Source: Pseudonocardiaceae bacterium
Lineage (GTDB): Bacteria > Actinomycetota > Actinomycetes > Mycobacteriales > Pseudonocardiaceae
NCBI GenBank assembly: GCA_009379845.1
Contig: WHSZ01000007.1
Location: 1 to 64,000 of the forward strand
Length of the DNA stretch: 64,000 bases
Reading direction: 5' to 3'
This document shows positions 1-8,252 of the stretch, one piece after another. The notes under the pieces were generated by a model. That model searched no databases. It saw nothing but the letters and a program-made list of their open reading frames with translations, and was not told where the DNA came from. The stretch's first letter is position 1, and the number at the start of each line of letters is the position of its first letter. The translations under genes were made by a program, and so were the position numbers.

Positions 1-53
1 CCGGCCGGCCGCGCCGCCCGCCGAGGTGCCGAGGGCCCGTAGGGTTGGGGAGC

Positions 54-923
54 ATGAACGTTACCGACAAGCTGGCCGCCCGCCTGCCCAAGATTGGCGA
101 TCGTAGCGGCACCAGCCCCGTGGTCGCGGTGGTGAAGCTGCACGGGGTGATCACCCCGATGCCGTCTCCCTTGTCCAGGGGCACGATCAATCTCGCAGCC
201 GTGGAAAGCGCTCTGACCAGTGCGTTCGGCCGCGATCGGCTGTCAGCCGTCGCGCTGTCGATCAATTCGCCCGGTGGGGCGCCGACCCAGTCCGCGCTGG
301 TGGCCGAGCGGATCCGGCAGCTCGCCGCGAAGCACAACGTGCCGGTGCTCGGCTTCTGCGAGGATCTCGCGGCTTCTGGTGGGTATTACCTGGCCTGTGC
401 GGCGGACGAGATCTACGCGCATCGCAGCTCGATGGTCGGCTCGATCGGCGTGATCACGTCCAGCTTTGGGTTGGACGGGCTGATCGAGCGGCTCGGCGTG
501 CAGCGCCGGGTGTACACCGCCGGCGAGAACAAGCACCGGCTCGACCCGTTCCAGCCGGAGAAGGCCGACGACGTGGCCTGGTTGGAAGGGATGCAGTCGC
601 AGATCCACGAGGTGTTCGCGGACTGGGTGCGGGAGCGGCGGGCCGGCCTGCTTGCCTCCGACGAGGACCTGTTCACCGGCGAGGTGTGGACCGGCGCGAA
701 GGCTGAGAAGCTGGGGCTTATCGACGGGCTCGGCACCCTGCGCGAGGTGATCGCACGGCGCTACCCGGACGCGGAGGTGGTGACCGCCGAGCCGAAGCGT
801 CCGCTGCTTGCACGGCTCGGGGTAGGCCCAGCCGCCGGGCTCGGCGCGCTCGCCGGCGACAAACTCGGCGCGGCCATCACGGCGATCGAGCATCGCGCCG
901 CCTGGTCCCGTTTCGGCCTGTAA
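54..923 (+). CDS. S49 family signal peptide peptidase-like serine protease (SppA type)
   Basis: A 289-residue protein of the ClpP-fold S49 family, which cleaves peptides in or at the membrane using a Ser-Lys dyad. The nucleophile is Ser108 in AASGGYYLA and the likely general base is Lys160 in GENKH. Their 52-residue spacing equals that of Bacillus SppA (S147/K199). The oxyanion-side motif INSPGG lies at about 70-75. No N-terminal membrane helix or signal peptide is visible, so this is the short soluble-looking form rather than a classic membrane-anchored SppA. A TTG at 45 is in frame, but the ATG at 54 sits directly behind the G-rich TTGGGG and was preferred. The gene is followed by a terminator-like hairpin. 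The family call is firm; the substrate is unknown. Confidence 0.88.
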   Translation: MNVTDKLAARLPKIGDRSGTSPVVAVVKLHGVITPMPSPLSRGTINLAAVESALTSAFGRDRLSAVALSINSPGGAPTQSALVAERIRQLAAKHNVPVLGFCEDLAASGGYYLACAADEIYAHRSSMVGSIGVITSSFGLDGLIERLGVQRRVYTAGENKHRLDPFQPEKADDVAWLEGMQSQIHEVFADWVRERRAGLLASDEDLFTGEVWTGAKAEKLGLIDGLGTLREVIARRYPDAEVVTAEPKRPLLARLGVGPAAGLGALAGDKLGAAITAIEHRAAWSRFGL

Positions 924-925
924 AC

Positions 926-970
926 CCCACGAGTACGTTGTGTCGTTGGGCGACACAAAGTACTCACGGG
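926..970. terminator. hairpin after the S49 peptidase gene
   Basis: Arms at 926-945 and 951-970 pair at 17 of 20 positions around a 5-nt loop, starting 3 nt after the stop codon. The arm core GTGAGTACTTTG recurs in the hairpin at 20881-20926. No T-run follows, as is common for actinobacterial terminators. The role as a terminator is inferred from position and stem strength. Confidence 0.6.
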
Positions 971-1116
971 TGTCCCGTAACGGGTACTACGGTTGTGGCC
1001 GGCTGGCGGCCATACTGGGCGGGATACGGACACGTTCGGTGGTCCGCTGTCCTTGTCGTGACGGCCTTCGGAGCGACTAGACAGCGGCGCGTGCAATCGG
1101 CAGGATGCTTGTCACA

Positions 1117-1950
1117 GTGAGTACCCATGACAACACCAGGCAGCTCGTCGTTCTCGCGGTAGACGACGAGCCACCGGGTCTGAACATCTTGCGGGAGCGG
1201 TTGGACAACAACCCGCATGTGCGGCGCGTCTTCTCCGCCGTTGACGCCTCCGAGGCGCTGCGCGTGCTCGGTGGGGACGATCAGGAGCTGCGCGCACGCA
1301 AGGAACACGGCCTGCCGCCGGTGGACGCGGTGTTCGCCGATCTGCGGATGCCCGGCCTTTCCGGGATCGAGATGGCCAGGGTGATCACCGCGATGAAGCC
1401 GGCGCCCGCACTGGTGTTCGTCACGGGGCACAACGACCGCGCGGTCGACGCCTTCGATCTCGGCGCCGTTGACTACCTGCTCAAACCGTGCGAGCAGAAG
1501 CGGCTGGACCTGGCGATGGAGCGGGTGCTGCAGAAGATCGACGCGTCGGCACCACGGGACGCGGGCGTGGGCTCCGGCGTCGCCGAGGCCGGCGAGGACG
1601 AGGTGATCCCGGTCGAGCTCGCCGGCACGACGAAACTGGTGCCGCGCTCCCAAGTGCAGTGGGTCGAGGCGCAGGGGGACTACGCACGGTTGTTCACCAC
1701 GGACGGCAGTAGCCATCTGGTGCGCATCCCTCTCGCCCAGTTGGAGGAGCGCTGGTCGCCGGCGGGCTTCGTGCGGATTCACCGCTCGTACCTGGTCTCC
1801 TTGCAGCTCATCAGCGAGCTGCGGATGGGCGCGTCCGGGTACACGGTCATCGTCGGTCCGGAGGGCAAGGAACTGCCGGTCAGCCGCCGGCACACCAGGG
1901 AACTGAAGGACCGGCTCACCGGTTCGCCAAGGAATGGTTACGGGGCATGA
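1117..1950 (+). CDS. LytTR family response regulator
   Basis: A 277-residue regulator. The receiver domain (about 9-130) has the acidic pair Asp16/Asp17, the phosphoacceptor Asp75 in FADLRMPG and the conserved Lys in YLLKPCE. A LytTR DNA-binding domain (about 165-270) shows the typical QGDYARLF and RIHRSYLV segments. LytTR proteins bind tandem 9-10 bp direct repeats. The start is ambiguous: ATG 1105, GTG 1117 and ATG 1128 are all in frame, and GTG 1117 was chosen because AGGA lies 11 nt upstream. Its stop overlaps the ATG of the next gene, so it forms an operon with the membrane protein and symporter downstream and probably controls solute uptake. No cognate histidine kinase lies nearby in this window. 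Confidence 0.88.
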   Translation: MSTHDNTRQLVVLAVDDEPPGLNILRERLDNNPHVRRVFSAVDASEALRVLGGDDQELRARKEHGLPPVDAVFADLRMPGLSGIEMARVITAMKPAPALVFVTGHNDRAVDAFDLGAVDYLLKPCEQKRLDLAMERVLQKIDASAPRDAGVGSGVAEAGEDEVIPVELAGTTKLVPRSQVQWVEAQGDYARLFTTDGSSHLVRIPLAQLEERWSPAGFVRIHRSYLVSLQLISELRMGASGYTVIVGPEGKELPVSRRHTRELKDRLTGSPRNGYGA

Positions 1951-2603
1951 GCTCGCACGGCGGGAGCCAATCGGGGCACCGCGGCGACTCGGGTGACCCG
2001 GAACCCGGGGCGGACAACCCAGCGGCCGGCGACGCCGAGGACGGCTCGGTGTCGAAGGGCAAGCCGCGTACCAGGCGGCGCGCACGGCAACCGGGGCGCA
2101 GGCGTGCCGACCCGAACCGGCGAACCGATCCGAACAGCGCTGTCGATCCGTACCTGGCCGGCAGGGCCCAACCGGCCGGCGGCTCGCAAGGACCGAGACA
2201 CTCGGATCAACGGCGCGCCTCGGAACCGCCCGCTCCGGATCGCCGCCCGCCCCGGCGCAAGCGCGTGGTGCTCGCCGATCCACGGGCCCCGGTGACCGCC
2301 CTGCGCACCGTCGTTGAGCTGGAGGAACAGACCAGCTTCGGAGAGATGTTGATCAAGGATCTGGTTCGCGCGCAGCTGAAGCTGGCACTCGGCCTCGCCG
2401 CGGTGGTGCTGGTGCTGCTCGGCGGGCTGCCGATCCTGTTCCTGCTCGCTCCCTCGGTCACCCAGGCCACCGTCGTGGGCGTGCCGGTACCGTGGCTACT
2501 GCTCGGCGTTCTACCCTTTCCGTTGCTGGTAGTGGTCGGTCTGTGGCACAACCGTCGCGCGGAGCGGCACGAGCGAGACTTCGTTGACATGGTGGAGAAC
2601 TGA
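1947..2603 (+). CDS. membrane protein with disordered N-terminus, between LytTR regulator and symporter
   Basis: A 218-residue protein. The first 110 residues are polar, Pro/Arg/Gly-rich and probably disordered. Two hydrophobic helices follow, at about 145-170 and 177-197, ending in a charged tail. The ATG overlaps the TGA of the LytTR regulator (ATGA), and the next symporter starts 4 nt after its stop, so it sits in a coupled three-gene unit. I recognise no domain. By position it may be an accessory subunit of the downstream symporter, analogous to the DUF485 protein that accompanies the second symporter at 5.1 kb; that is inference. Confidence 0.75.
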   Translation: MSSHGGSQSGHRGDSGDPEPGADNPAAGDAEDGSVSKGKPRTRRRARQPGRRRADPNRRTDPNSAVDPYLAGRAQPAGGSQGPRHSDQRRASEPPAPDRRPPRRKRVVLADPRAPVTALRTVVELEEQTSFGEMLIKDLVRAQLKLALGLAAVVLVLLGGLPILFLLAPSVTQATVVGVPVPWLLLGVLPFPLLVVVGLWHNRRAERHERDFVDMVEN

Positions 2604-2607
2604 GGGT

Positions 2608-4407
2608 GTGGGCCAAGAACTGAACCCGTGGGCGCTCGGCGGCGTGCTGCTGGTCGCCATCGTCACGTTCTACATTGGACACCGCAGTTCCCGGCTCGCC
2701 AGCACCACGCAAGATTTTCTCGTCGCCCGGCGGACGGTCCGATCGCGGCGCAACGCGGCCGCCGTTTCCGGCGAGTACCTCTCGGCCGCGTCGTTCCTCG
2801 GAGTGGCCGGGCTGGTGCTCAAGGACGGGGCCGACGCGCTGTGGTTCCCGATCGGCTTCACCGCGGGCTACCTGGCGCTGATGCTGTTCGTTGCCGCGCC
2901 GCTGCGGCGTTCCGGCGCCTACACCTTGCCGGACTTCGCGGAAGCGAGGCTCGCCTCCGTCGGTCTTCGCCGGTTGGCCACGTGCTGCGTACTGCTCATC
3001 GGAACGCTCTACCTGATGCCGCAGTTGCAGGGCGCCAGCCTCGCGCTCAGCACGATCGTGCCGGCACCGTCCTGGGTCGGCGCGGTGCTGGTGAGCGCGG
3101 TGGTCATCGTGAACGTCATCGGCGGTGGCATGCGCGCGATCACCGTGGTGCAGGCATTCCAGTACTGGCTGAAACTGTTCGCGATCGCGGTGCCGGCCTT
3201 CGTGTTGTGTGCGGTGTTCGTGGGTGGCGGGGCAGCCGAGCAGACTTCCGGTGACTCGCTGTCCCAGCCGACGTCGCCGACCTTCGCCAAGGAGACCACC
3301 GTCGACGTGCGGACGCCGGTGACGCTGGACTTCAGCCAGCCGATGTGGGTTCGGGTGGACGGCTCGGTCGACAACCATCCGCGCGGCGCCAAGCCGACGT
3401 ACCTTTCCAGCGGCGAACATACCGTCAGCGAAGGAACCAAGATCCGGTTCAACGAAGGGGCATCGGTTCCGGTGGTGGCCGGTTCGCCGGTCTACAACTC
3501 GCAATGGCTGCGTGCGGGCGATGACGGGATCAACTCGGTGTTCGTCACCTACTCGCTGATCCTCGCGACTTTCCTTGGCACCATGGGACTCCCGCACGTA
3601 CTTGTGCGTTTCTACACGAATCCGAGCGGTAGGGCGGCGCGCCGGACGACGTTACACGTGTTGCTATTACTGGGATTGTTCTACCTGTTCCCTATCCTGA
3701 TCGGCGCACTGTCCAGGTTGTACACCCCGGAATTGCTGGTCACCGGCGAAACGGACGCCGCGGTGCTGCTGCTGCCGAACGCGATGCTACCGGGTGCGCT
3801 CGGGCAGGTTCTGGGTGCGGTTACCGCGGCGGGGGCGTTCGCGGCGTTCCTTTCCACCTCGTCCGGTCTGCTCGTCAGCCTTTCGGGAGTGTTGTCCACT
3901 GACGTATTTCGCGGGCGGGTAAGAGATTTCCGACTGGCCACAGTGGTCGCCGGGATAGTTCCGCTGCTGCTCGCGGTATCCGTGCGCCCGCAAGACATCT
4001 CGCTGAGCGTTGGCATGACGTTCGCGCTCGCCGCGTCGACGTTCAGCCCGGTGCTGGTGCTCGGTATCTGGTGGCGCAAGCTCACCGATCTCGGGGCCGC
4101 GGTGGGCATGGTGCTCGGCGGTGGGCTGGTGCTCGCCTCGCTGGTACTCGACAGGGTCAGTAGCTACACCGGAAACTGGGCGCCGCAACTGGTCGAGCAG
4201 CCGGCGCTGGTGACGGTGCCGGTGGCGTTCCTGGCCACGGTGCTGGTCAGCAAGGCAACCGCGGGCCGAGTTCCCAGTGATGTCAACAGGATCTTGCTGC
4301 GCATGCATGCGCCGGATCCGCTCGGATTTATCCGCGACCGTGACGTGGCGCGATTTGGCCGTGCGGAAGAAAAACTCCGGTTGAGCGGCGGACGGCATCG
4401 TAAGTGA
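2608..4407 (+). CDS. sodium:solute symporter family permease (cation/acetate symporter-like)
   Basis: A 599-residue integral membrane protein of the SSS family (ActP/MctC branch), which couples cation influx to uptake of small carboxylates. The family fingerprint GEYLSAASFLG lies near residue 50, and multiple hydrophobic helices cover most of the chain. An unusually long polar insert (about 210-310) interrupts the helices and probably forms an extracellular loop. ORF-finding would start at TTG 2584, but GTG 2608 has GGTGGAG at 2591-2597 and gives a standard N-terminus. It is paralogous to the symporter at 5117-6718, which lacks the insert. The substrate is not determinable from sequence; acetate, pyruvate or propionate are the family precedents. 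Confidence 0.85.
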   Translation: MGQELNPWALGGVLLVAIVTFYIGHRSSRLASTTQDFLVARRTVRSRRNAAAVSGEYLSAASFLGVAGLVLKDGADALWFPIGFTAGYLALMLFVAAPLRRSGAYTLPDFAEARLASVGLRRLATCCVLLIGTLYLMPQLQGASLALSTIVPAPSWVGAVLVSAVVIVNVIGGGMRAITVVQAFQYWLKLFAIAVPAFVLCAVFVGGGAAEQTSGDSLSQPTSPTFAKETTVDVRTPVTLDFSQPMWVRVDGSVDNHPRGAKPTYLSSGEHTVSEGTKIRFNEGASVPVVAGSPVYNSQWLRAGDDGINSVFVTYSLILATFLGTMGLPHVLVRFYTNPSGRAARRTTLHVLLLLGLFYLFPILIGALSRLYTPELLVTGETDAAVLLLPNAMLPGALGQVLGAVTAAGAFAAFLSTSSGLLVSLSGVLSTDVFRGRVRDFRLATVVAGIVPLLLAVSVRPQDISLSVGMTFALAASTFSPVLVLGIWWRKLTDLGAAVGMVLGGGLVLASLVLDRVSSYTGNWAPQLVEQPALVTVPVAFLATVLVSKATAGRVPSDVNRILLRMHAPDPLGFIRDRDVARFGRAEEKLRLSGGRHRK

Positions 4408-4757
4408 GAGACGCCTGCGTGAGAAGACGCCTGTCCACTGTGTAGTGGATAACGATTCGATCGCATCGAGGGTTGATCGTTTCCGGTGAAGGGTGTACAC
4501 AAGTTCACCTAATGCCGAGCTTGGCCATTCAAACAGGGCAAAAAGGACTCGGCAAGGCAAAAGTCTATCTGATCGTCAGCCAACAACCTTGCGTACGAAC
4601 CTGATCAGAGGCTTACTAACACCGCCGGTGAACCCTAACGGTCAGTACCGGAACGGTTACTGGTCAAATGGGGGCGCCAACCAGGTCGGAGTGAGCGCGC
4701 TCCGTCCATCCCGTGGTCGGGGCGTGCTAGCTGAACATGCATGGGAGAACACTGATA
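4408..4757 (+). promoter_or_regulatory. 350-bp intergenic region with candidate LytTR-type direct repeat
   Basis: No convincing gene lies between the two symporter units. Two direct repeats, AACGGTCA (4637-4644) and AACGGTTA (4652-4659), are 15 bp apart, about 100 bp before the DUF485 gene. That layout resembles LytTR-domain binding sites, and a LytTR regulator starts the preceding operon. They also overlap an imperfect inverted repeat, CAGTACCG/CGGTTACTG (4643-4662). Assigning this as the regulator's target is inference. A 97-codon ORF here looks like a shadow. Confidence 0.35.
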
Positions 4758-5120
4758 ATGAGCACCAGCGAGCTCAATACGTCTGACGGCGGCGAGCCGC
4801 CAGAGTCGCCAGACGACCAGTGGGTCCGGGTGCAGGCGAGCGATGACTTCGTTCAGCTACGCAGGAAACTGCGTGGCTTCGTCTTCCCGATGGCCGGACT
4901 GTTCCTCGGGTGGTACCTGCTGTACGTGTTGCTTGCCGACTACGCGCACGGCTTCATGTCGACCAAGGTAGTCGGCAACATCAATATCGGCCTGATCCTC
5001 GGTCTGTTGCAGTTCGTGTCCACGTTCGTGATCACCGGTCTGTACGTGCGTTACGCCAACAAGAACCTCGACCCGGTGGCCGACAAGATTCGTACGGAGA
5101 TCGAGGGGGCTGACAGGTGA
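4758..5120 (+). CDS. DUF485 family membrane protein, symporter partner
   Basis: A 120-residue small membrane protein with a polar N-terminus and two transmembrane helices at about 47-67 and 82-105. It ends in the conserved DUF485 tail YVRYANKNLDPVADKIR. DUF485 proteins (E. coli YjcH, Corynebacterium cg0952) are encoded immediately upstream of ActP/MctC carboxylate symporters, exactly as here. GGGAGA at 4743-4748 supports ATG 4758 over the in-frame upstream ATG at 4737. The stop overlaps the GTG of the symporter (GTGA), indicating translational coupling. Its biochemical role in the symporter complex is not established. Confidence 0.9.
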   Translation: MSTSELNTSDGGEPPESPDDQWVRVQASDDFVQLRRKLRGFVFPMAGLFLGWYLLYVLLADYAHGFMSTKVVGNINIGLILGLLQFVSTFVITGLYVRYANKNLDPVADKIRTEIEGADR

Positions 5121-6718
5121 ACGTGCTGGCGCAAAACCTCGAACAGAGCAACCCGGCGCTGAACATCAGCATTTTCGCGGTGTTCGTCATCGCGACGCTG
5201 CTGATCGTGTTCCGGGCGAGCCGCTACACCAAGAACGCAGCGGATTACTACGCCGCGGGGCGGTCGTTTTCCGGCGCGCAGAACGGGATCGCGATTTCCG
5301 GCGATTACCTGTCGGCGGCGTCGTTCCTCGGCATCGCCGGGGCCATCGCGCTGTACGGGTACGACGGATTCCTTTATTCGATCGGGTTCCTGGTGGCGTG
5401 GCTGGTGGCGCTGCTGCTGGTCGCCGAATTGTTGCGGAATACCGGGAAATTCACCCTCGGCGATGTGTTGAGCTTCCGGATGCGGCAGCGTCCGGTGCGG
5501 GCCGCCGCGGCGGTCTCCACGCTCGCGGTGTCGTTCTTCTACCTGCTGGCCCAGATGGCCGGTGCGGGTGGCCTCGTCAACCTGCTCCTCGGCATCGAGG
5601 GTGACGCCGCCCAGTCCGTGGTCATCGCGGGAGTCGGTGTCGTGATGATCCTCTATGTGCTGATCGGCGGCATGAAGGGCACCACCTGGGTGCAGATCGT
5701 CAAGGCCGGCCTGCTGATCGCCGGTACGTTCGCCATGACGATCTGGGTGCTCGGCAGGTACGGGTTCAACATTTCCGAACTGTTCGGTGACGCCGCGGCG
5801 AGGGGCGGCCAGGAGGTGCTCAATCCTGGTGCGCAGTACGGCGAATCCGGCACCACGCGGCTGGACTTCGTGTCCCTCGGTATCGCGCTGGTGCTCGGTA
5901 CGGCGGGGTTGCCGCACGTGCTGATGCGTTTCTACACCGTGCCGACGGCGCGGGAGGCGCGCCGTTCGGTGGTGTGGGCGATCTGGCTGATCGGCATCTT
6001 CTACCTGTTCACCCTGGCGCTCGGTTACGGCGCGGGTGCGCTGGTCGGCAAGGATGCCATCGCGAACGCGCCTGGCGAGGAGAACTCGGCCGCCCCGCTG
6101 CTCGCGCTTGAGCTCGGCGGTCCGGTGCTGCTCGGGTTCATCGCGGCGGTGGCGTTCGCCACGATCCTCGCCGTGGTCGCCGGGTTGACGATCACCGCGT
6201 CGGCGTCCTTCGCGCATGACGTGTACGCCAACGTGATCAAGAGGGGTGCCGAGGACAGCCGGCAGCAGGAAGTGAAGGTCGCGCGGATCACGGCGTTGGT
6301 GATCGGGGCACTGGCGATCATCGGTGGCATCCTCGCCAAGGGCCAGAACGTGGCGTTCCTTGTGGCGCTTGCGTTCGCGGTCGCCGCGTCGGCGAACCTG
6401 CCCACGTTGCTGTACTCGCTGTTCTGGAGGCGGTTCAACACCCAGGGCGCGCTGTGGAGCATGTACGGCGGGTTGCTCATCTGCGTTGTGCTGATTATCT
6501 TCTCGCCGGCGGTTTCCGGTACCGAGGACTCGATGATCACGACAGCGGACTTCCACTGGTTCCCGCTTGAGAACCCGGGCATCGTGTCCATCCCGGCCGC
6601 GTTCATTCTCGGCTGGCTGGGCACCGTGCTGTCCGGTGAGCGTAACGACGCCAAGCACGCCGAGATGGAGGTGCGCTCGCTCACCGGTGCGGGTGCCGAG
6701 AAGGCGACCACGCACTGA
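5117..6718 (+). CDS. cation/monocarboxylate symporter (ActP/MctC-like, SSS family)
   Basis: A 533-residue, largely hydrophobic protein with about 13 helices. The SSS fingerprint GDYLSAASFLG lies near residue 62, and a second conserved segment, GTAGLPHVLMRFYTVP, near 260. Together with the upstream DUF485 gene this is the classic DUF485-ActP/MctC pair for Na+- or H+-coupled uptake of acetate, pyruvate or propionate. The GTG start overlaps the DUF485 stop. A strong GC-rich terminator follows. Substrate preference cannot be read from the sequence. Confidence 0.9.
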   Translation: MNVLAQNLEQSNPALNISIFAVFVIATLLIVFRASRYTKNAADYYAAGRSFSGAQNGIAISGDYLSAASFLGIAGAIALYGYDGFLYSIGFLVAWLVALLLVAELLRNTGKFTLGDVLSFRMRQRPVRAAAAVSTLAVSFFYLLAQMAGAGGLVNLLLGIEGDAAQSVVIAGVGVVMILYVLIGGMKGTTWVQIVKAGLLIAGTFAMTIWVLGRYGFNISELFGDAAARGGQEVLNPGAQYGESGTTRLDFVSLGIALVLGTAGLPHVLMRFYTVPTAREARRSVVWAIWLIGIFYLFTLALGYGAGALVGKDAIANAPGEENSAAPLLALELGGPVLLGFIAAVAFATILAVVAGLTITASASFAHDVYANVIKRGAEDSRQQEVKVARITALVIGALAIIGGILAKGQNVAFLVALAFAVAASANLPTLLYSLFWRRFNTQGALWSMYGGLLICVVLIIFSPAVSGTEDSMITTADFHWFPLENPGIVSIPAAFILGWLGTVLSGERNDAKHAEMEVRSLTGAGAEKATTH

Positions 6719-6732
6719 TACCCGTCCTCGCC

Positions 6733-6765
6733 AGGGGCCCCGGTGCGCTGCGCCGGGGCCCCTTT
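6733..6765 (+). terminator. intrinsic terminator after the symporter
   Basis: A perfect 11-bp GC-rich stem (arms 6733-6743 and 6753-6763) with a 9-nt loop, followed by TTT. It starts 15 nt after the symporter stop. Confidence 0.85.
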
Positions 6766-6803
6766 ACGCGCGCGCAACGGGTCGGCGTGGCAGCATCGAA
6801 TGC

Positions 6804-7139
6804 GTGGATCCGCAGAATGTGCCCAATGTGCCGGTTGGCGAGCTCCGCGACGGCGTGCGGCTGCTTGACGTGCGTGAACATGACGAGTGGAGCGCCGGCC
6901 ACGCTCCGGACGCGGTGCACATCCCGCTCGGTGAACTTCCCGCCCGGCTCGCCGAGCTGCCGGACGCGGACGCGCTGTACGTGGTGTGCCGCAGCGGTGG
7001 TCGCTCCGCGCGTGCCGCCGCGTACCTGAACGCGAACGGCTGGGAAGCGGTGAACGTGGACGGCGGCATGCACTCCTGGCACGCGAACGGCCGGAAGCTC
7101 GTCGCTGAGAACCCCGGCGCCGACCCCGAGGTCATATAG
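6804..7139 (+). CDS. single-domain rhodanese-like protein
   Basis: A 111-residue cytoplasmic rhodanese domain. The active-site loop CRSGGRS carries Cys62, which would form the persulfide. The CH2A-like LLDVREHDEWSAGHAP lies at 20-35, and the C-terminal VNVDGGMHSWHANG is typical. Single-domain rhodaneses (GlpE/PspE type) transfer sulfane sulfur to thiols or cyanide. GTG 6804 was chosen because it begins just before the domain; upstream in-frame codons fall inside the preceding gene and terminator. It is followed within 3 nt by the DUF4328 gene, though a shared pathway is not evident. Confidence 0.88.
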   Translation: MDPQNVPNVPVGELRDGVRLLDVREHDEWSAGHAPDAVHIPLGELPARLAELPDADALYVVCRSGGRSARAAAYLNANGWEAVNVDGGMHSWHANGRKLVAENPGADPEVI

Positions 7140-7141
7140 CG

Positions 7142-8116
7142 TTGCACCCGTACTGGCCACCGCCCCCGCACCGGGCACCACCGCAGCCCCCGCAACCCGG
7201 CGTTCGCGGGAGCGGAGCCGGTGGTGTGCAGTGGGTGGCCACCCCGCCGCCACCGCCGCCGTGGGTGCGCCGGCGCTCGGCGGAACCGCCGCCGGAGCCG
7301 TATCGCGGCCCGCCGTCCTACCCCGCGACGCCGCGCTGGGGATTCCCGCATCTGGTGTGGCGCTGGCCGACGTCCGTGCCCGGTACACCGTCCGACGCCC
7401 TTTCCCCGATGCAGCGAGTGCGGGTGCTCGCCGCGCCGGCCATCTCGGTGCTGTGGCTGTGCGTCCTGATCGCGGTGTTCGCCGCCGGCGGGGAGATATG
7501 GCGCTACGTGCTGCTGGTGCGAAGTCGCGGCGGCGCGCTGAACCCCGACGTGGTGACCGCCTCCGATGCGGTGGTGCTCGCTGGCGCGCTACTGAGCATC
7601 GCCGTTGGCGTGCTGGCGCTGGTGCTGTGCCTGCTGTGGCTGTTCGCCGCGCGCACCGCGGCCGCGGATATCGCCGAGATGGATCCGGCCAGGCCGGCGT
7701 GGCAGGTGTTGCTCGGCATCCTGGTGCCGGTGTTCAACTTCGTGCAGGCCGGACCGATCGTGGCCGAGCTGGAGCACGCCGTGCTGCGCCGCCCAGCCGG
7801 TCGCCGTCCGAGGCCGACCCGGCTGGTGTACCTCTGGTGGGCGGCGTGGGTGACAAGCGGTGCGCTGGCGTTGCTGACGATCGTGTGGCGGCAGCGGGAC
7901 GGCGTGCAAGCGATGGCGGACGGCGTGGTGCTGACCGCACTGACCGACCTGGCCGCCGCCGGGTTGGCGGTGCTGACCATCCTGGTGATCCGGCGGTTCA
8001 CCGCGTTGCTCGTGCCGCTTTCCGCGCTGCAGGCCCGGCAGCTGCGGGTGGTGGCGGTGCGGGATGCCCCGCGACCACCGCTGCGCGCGGGCCGCTCAGC
8101 GGGCTCCGCCCGCTGA
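7142..8116 (+). CDS. DUF4328 domain membrane protein
   Basis: A 324-residue protein. The first 90 residues are Pro/Trp/Arg-rich and cytoplasmic, followed by about five transmembrane helices (around 102-122, 145-172, 188-207, 232-250, 262-285). The spacing and the GGEIWRYVLL and FNFVQAGPIVAELE segments match the actinobacterial DUF4328 family, whose function is unknown. Translation starts at TTG 7142, two bases after the rhodanese stop, so the two are probably coupled. The stop codon lies directly before the palindromic repeat at 8117. Confidence 0.75.
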   Translation: MHPYWPPPPHRAPPQPPQPGVRGSGAGGVQWVATPPPPPPWVRRRSAEPPPEPYRGPPSYPATPRWGFPHLVWRWPTSVPGTPSDALSPMQRVRVLAAPAISVLWLCVLIAVFAAGGEIWRYVLLVRSRGGALNPDVVTASDAVVLAGALLSIAVGVLALVLCLLWLFAARTAAADIAEMDPARPAWQVLLGILVPVFNFVQAGPIVAELEHAVLRRPAGRRPRPTRLVYLWWAAWVTSGALALLTIVWRQRDGVQAMADGVVLTALTDLAAAGLAVLTILVIRRFTALLVPLSALQARQLRVVAVRDAPRPPLRAGRSAGSAR

Positions 8117-8164
8117 GCTCGTGAGTCTTTTTGGGTGCTATAACCCTTAAAAAGACTCACGAGC
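8117..8164 (+). repeat. palindromic repeat copy A with GGTGCTATAACCC core
   Basis: Perfect 16-bp arms (8117-8132 and 8149-8164), beginning GCTCGTGAGTC, enclose the core GGGTGCTATAACCC (8133-8146). It begins at the first base after the DUF4328 stop. The same core and arms recur at 31362, 43256 and 57874. It probably acts as a terminator; its origin as a mobile or REP-like element is possible. Confidence 0.8.
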
Positions 8165-8252
8165 CTTCACCTCGCGATCACCTGGGCTACGTGTGGGCGA
8201 CGCCTTCGGCTGCGAATCTCGTCGCGCCGGCGGGATCGACTGGGGAGGCATC

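Noticed and set aside
1117-1950. LytTR regulator as half of a local two-component pair
   Set aside because: No LytS-type or other kinase gene is adjacent. The only kinase in the window (37516) is HisKA_3 type, and the NarL-type regulator fits it better.
4493-4786. 97-codon ORF in the intergenic region before the DUF485 gene
   Set aside because: No ribosome site and non-coding-like composition; it runs into the DUF485 gene in the wrong frame.
5051-6715. 554-codon minus-strand ORF opposite the symporter
   Set aside because: Arg/His/Gly-rich shadow typical of the opposite strand of high-GC genes. The plus strand encodes an intact symporter with family motifs.
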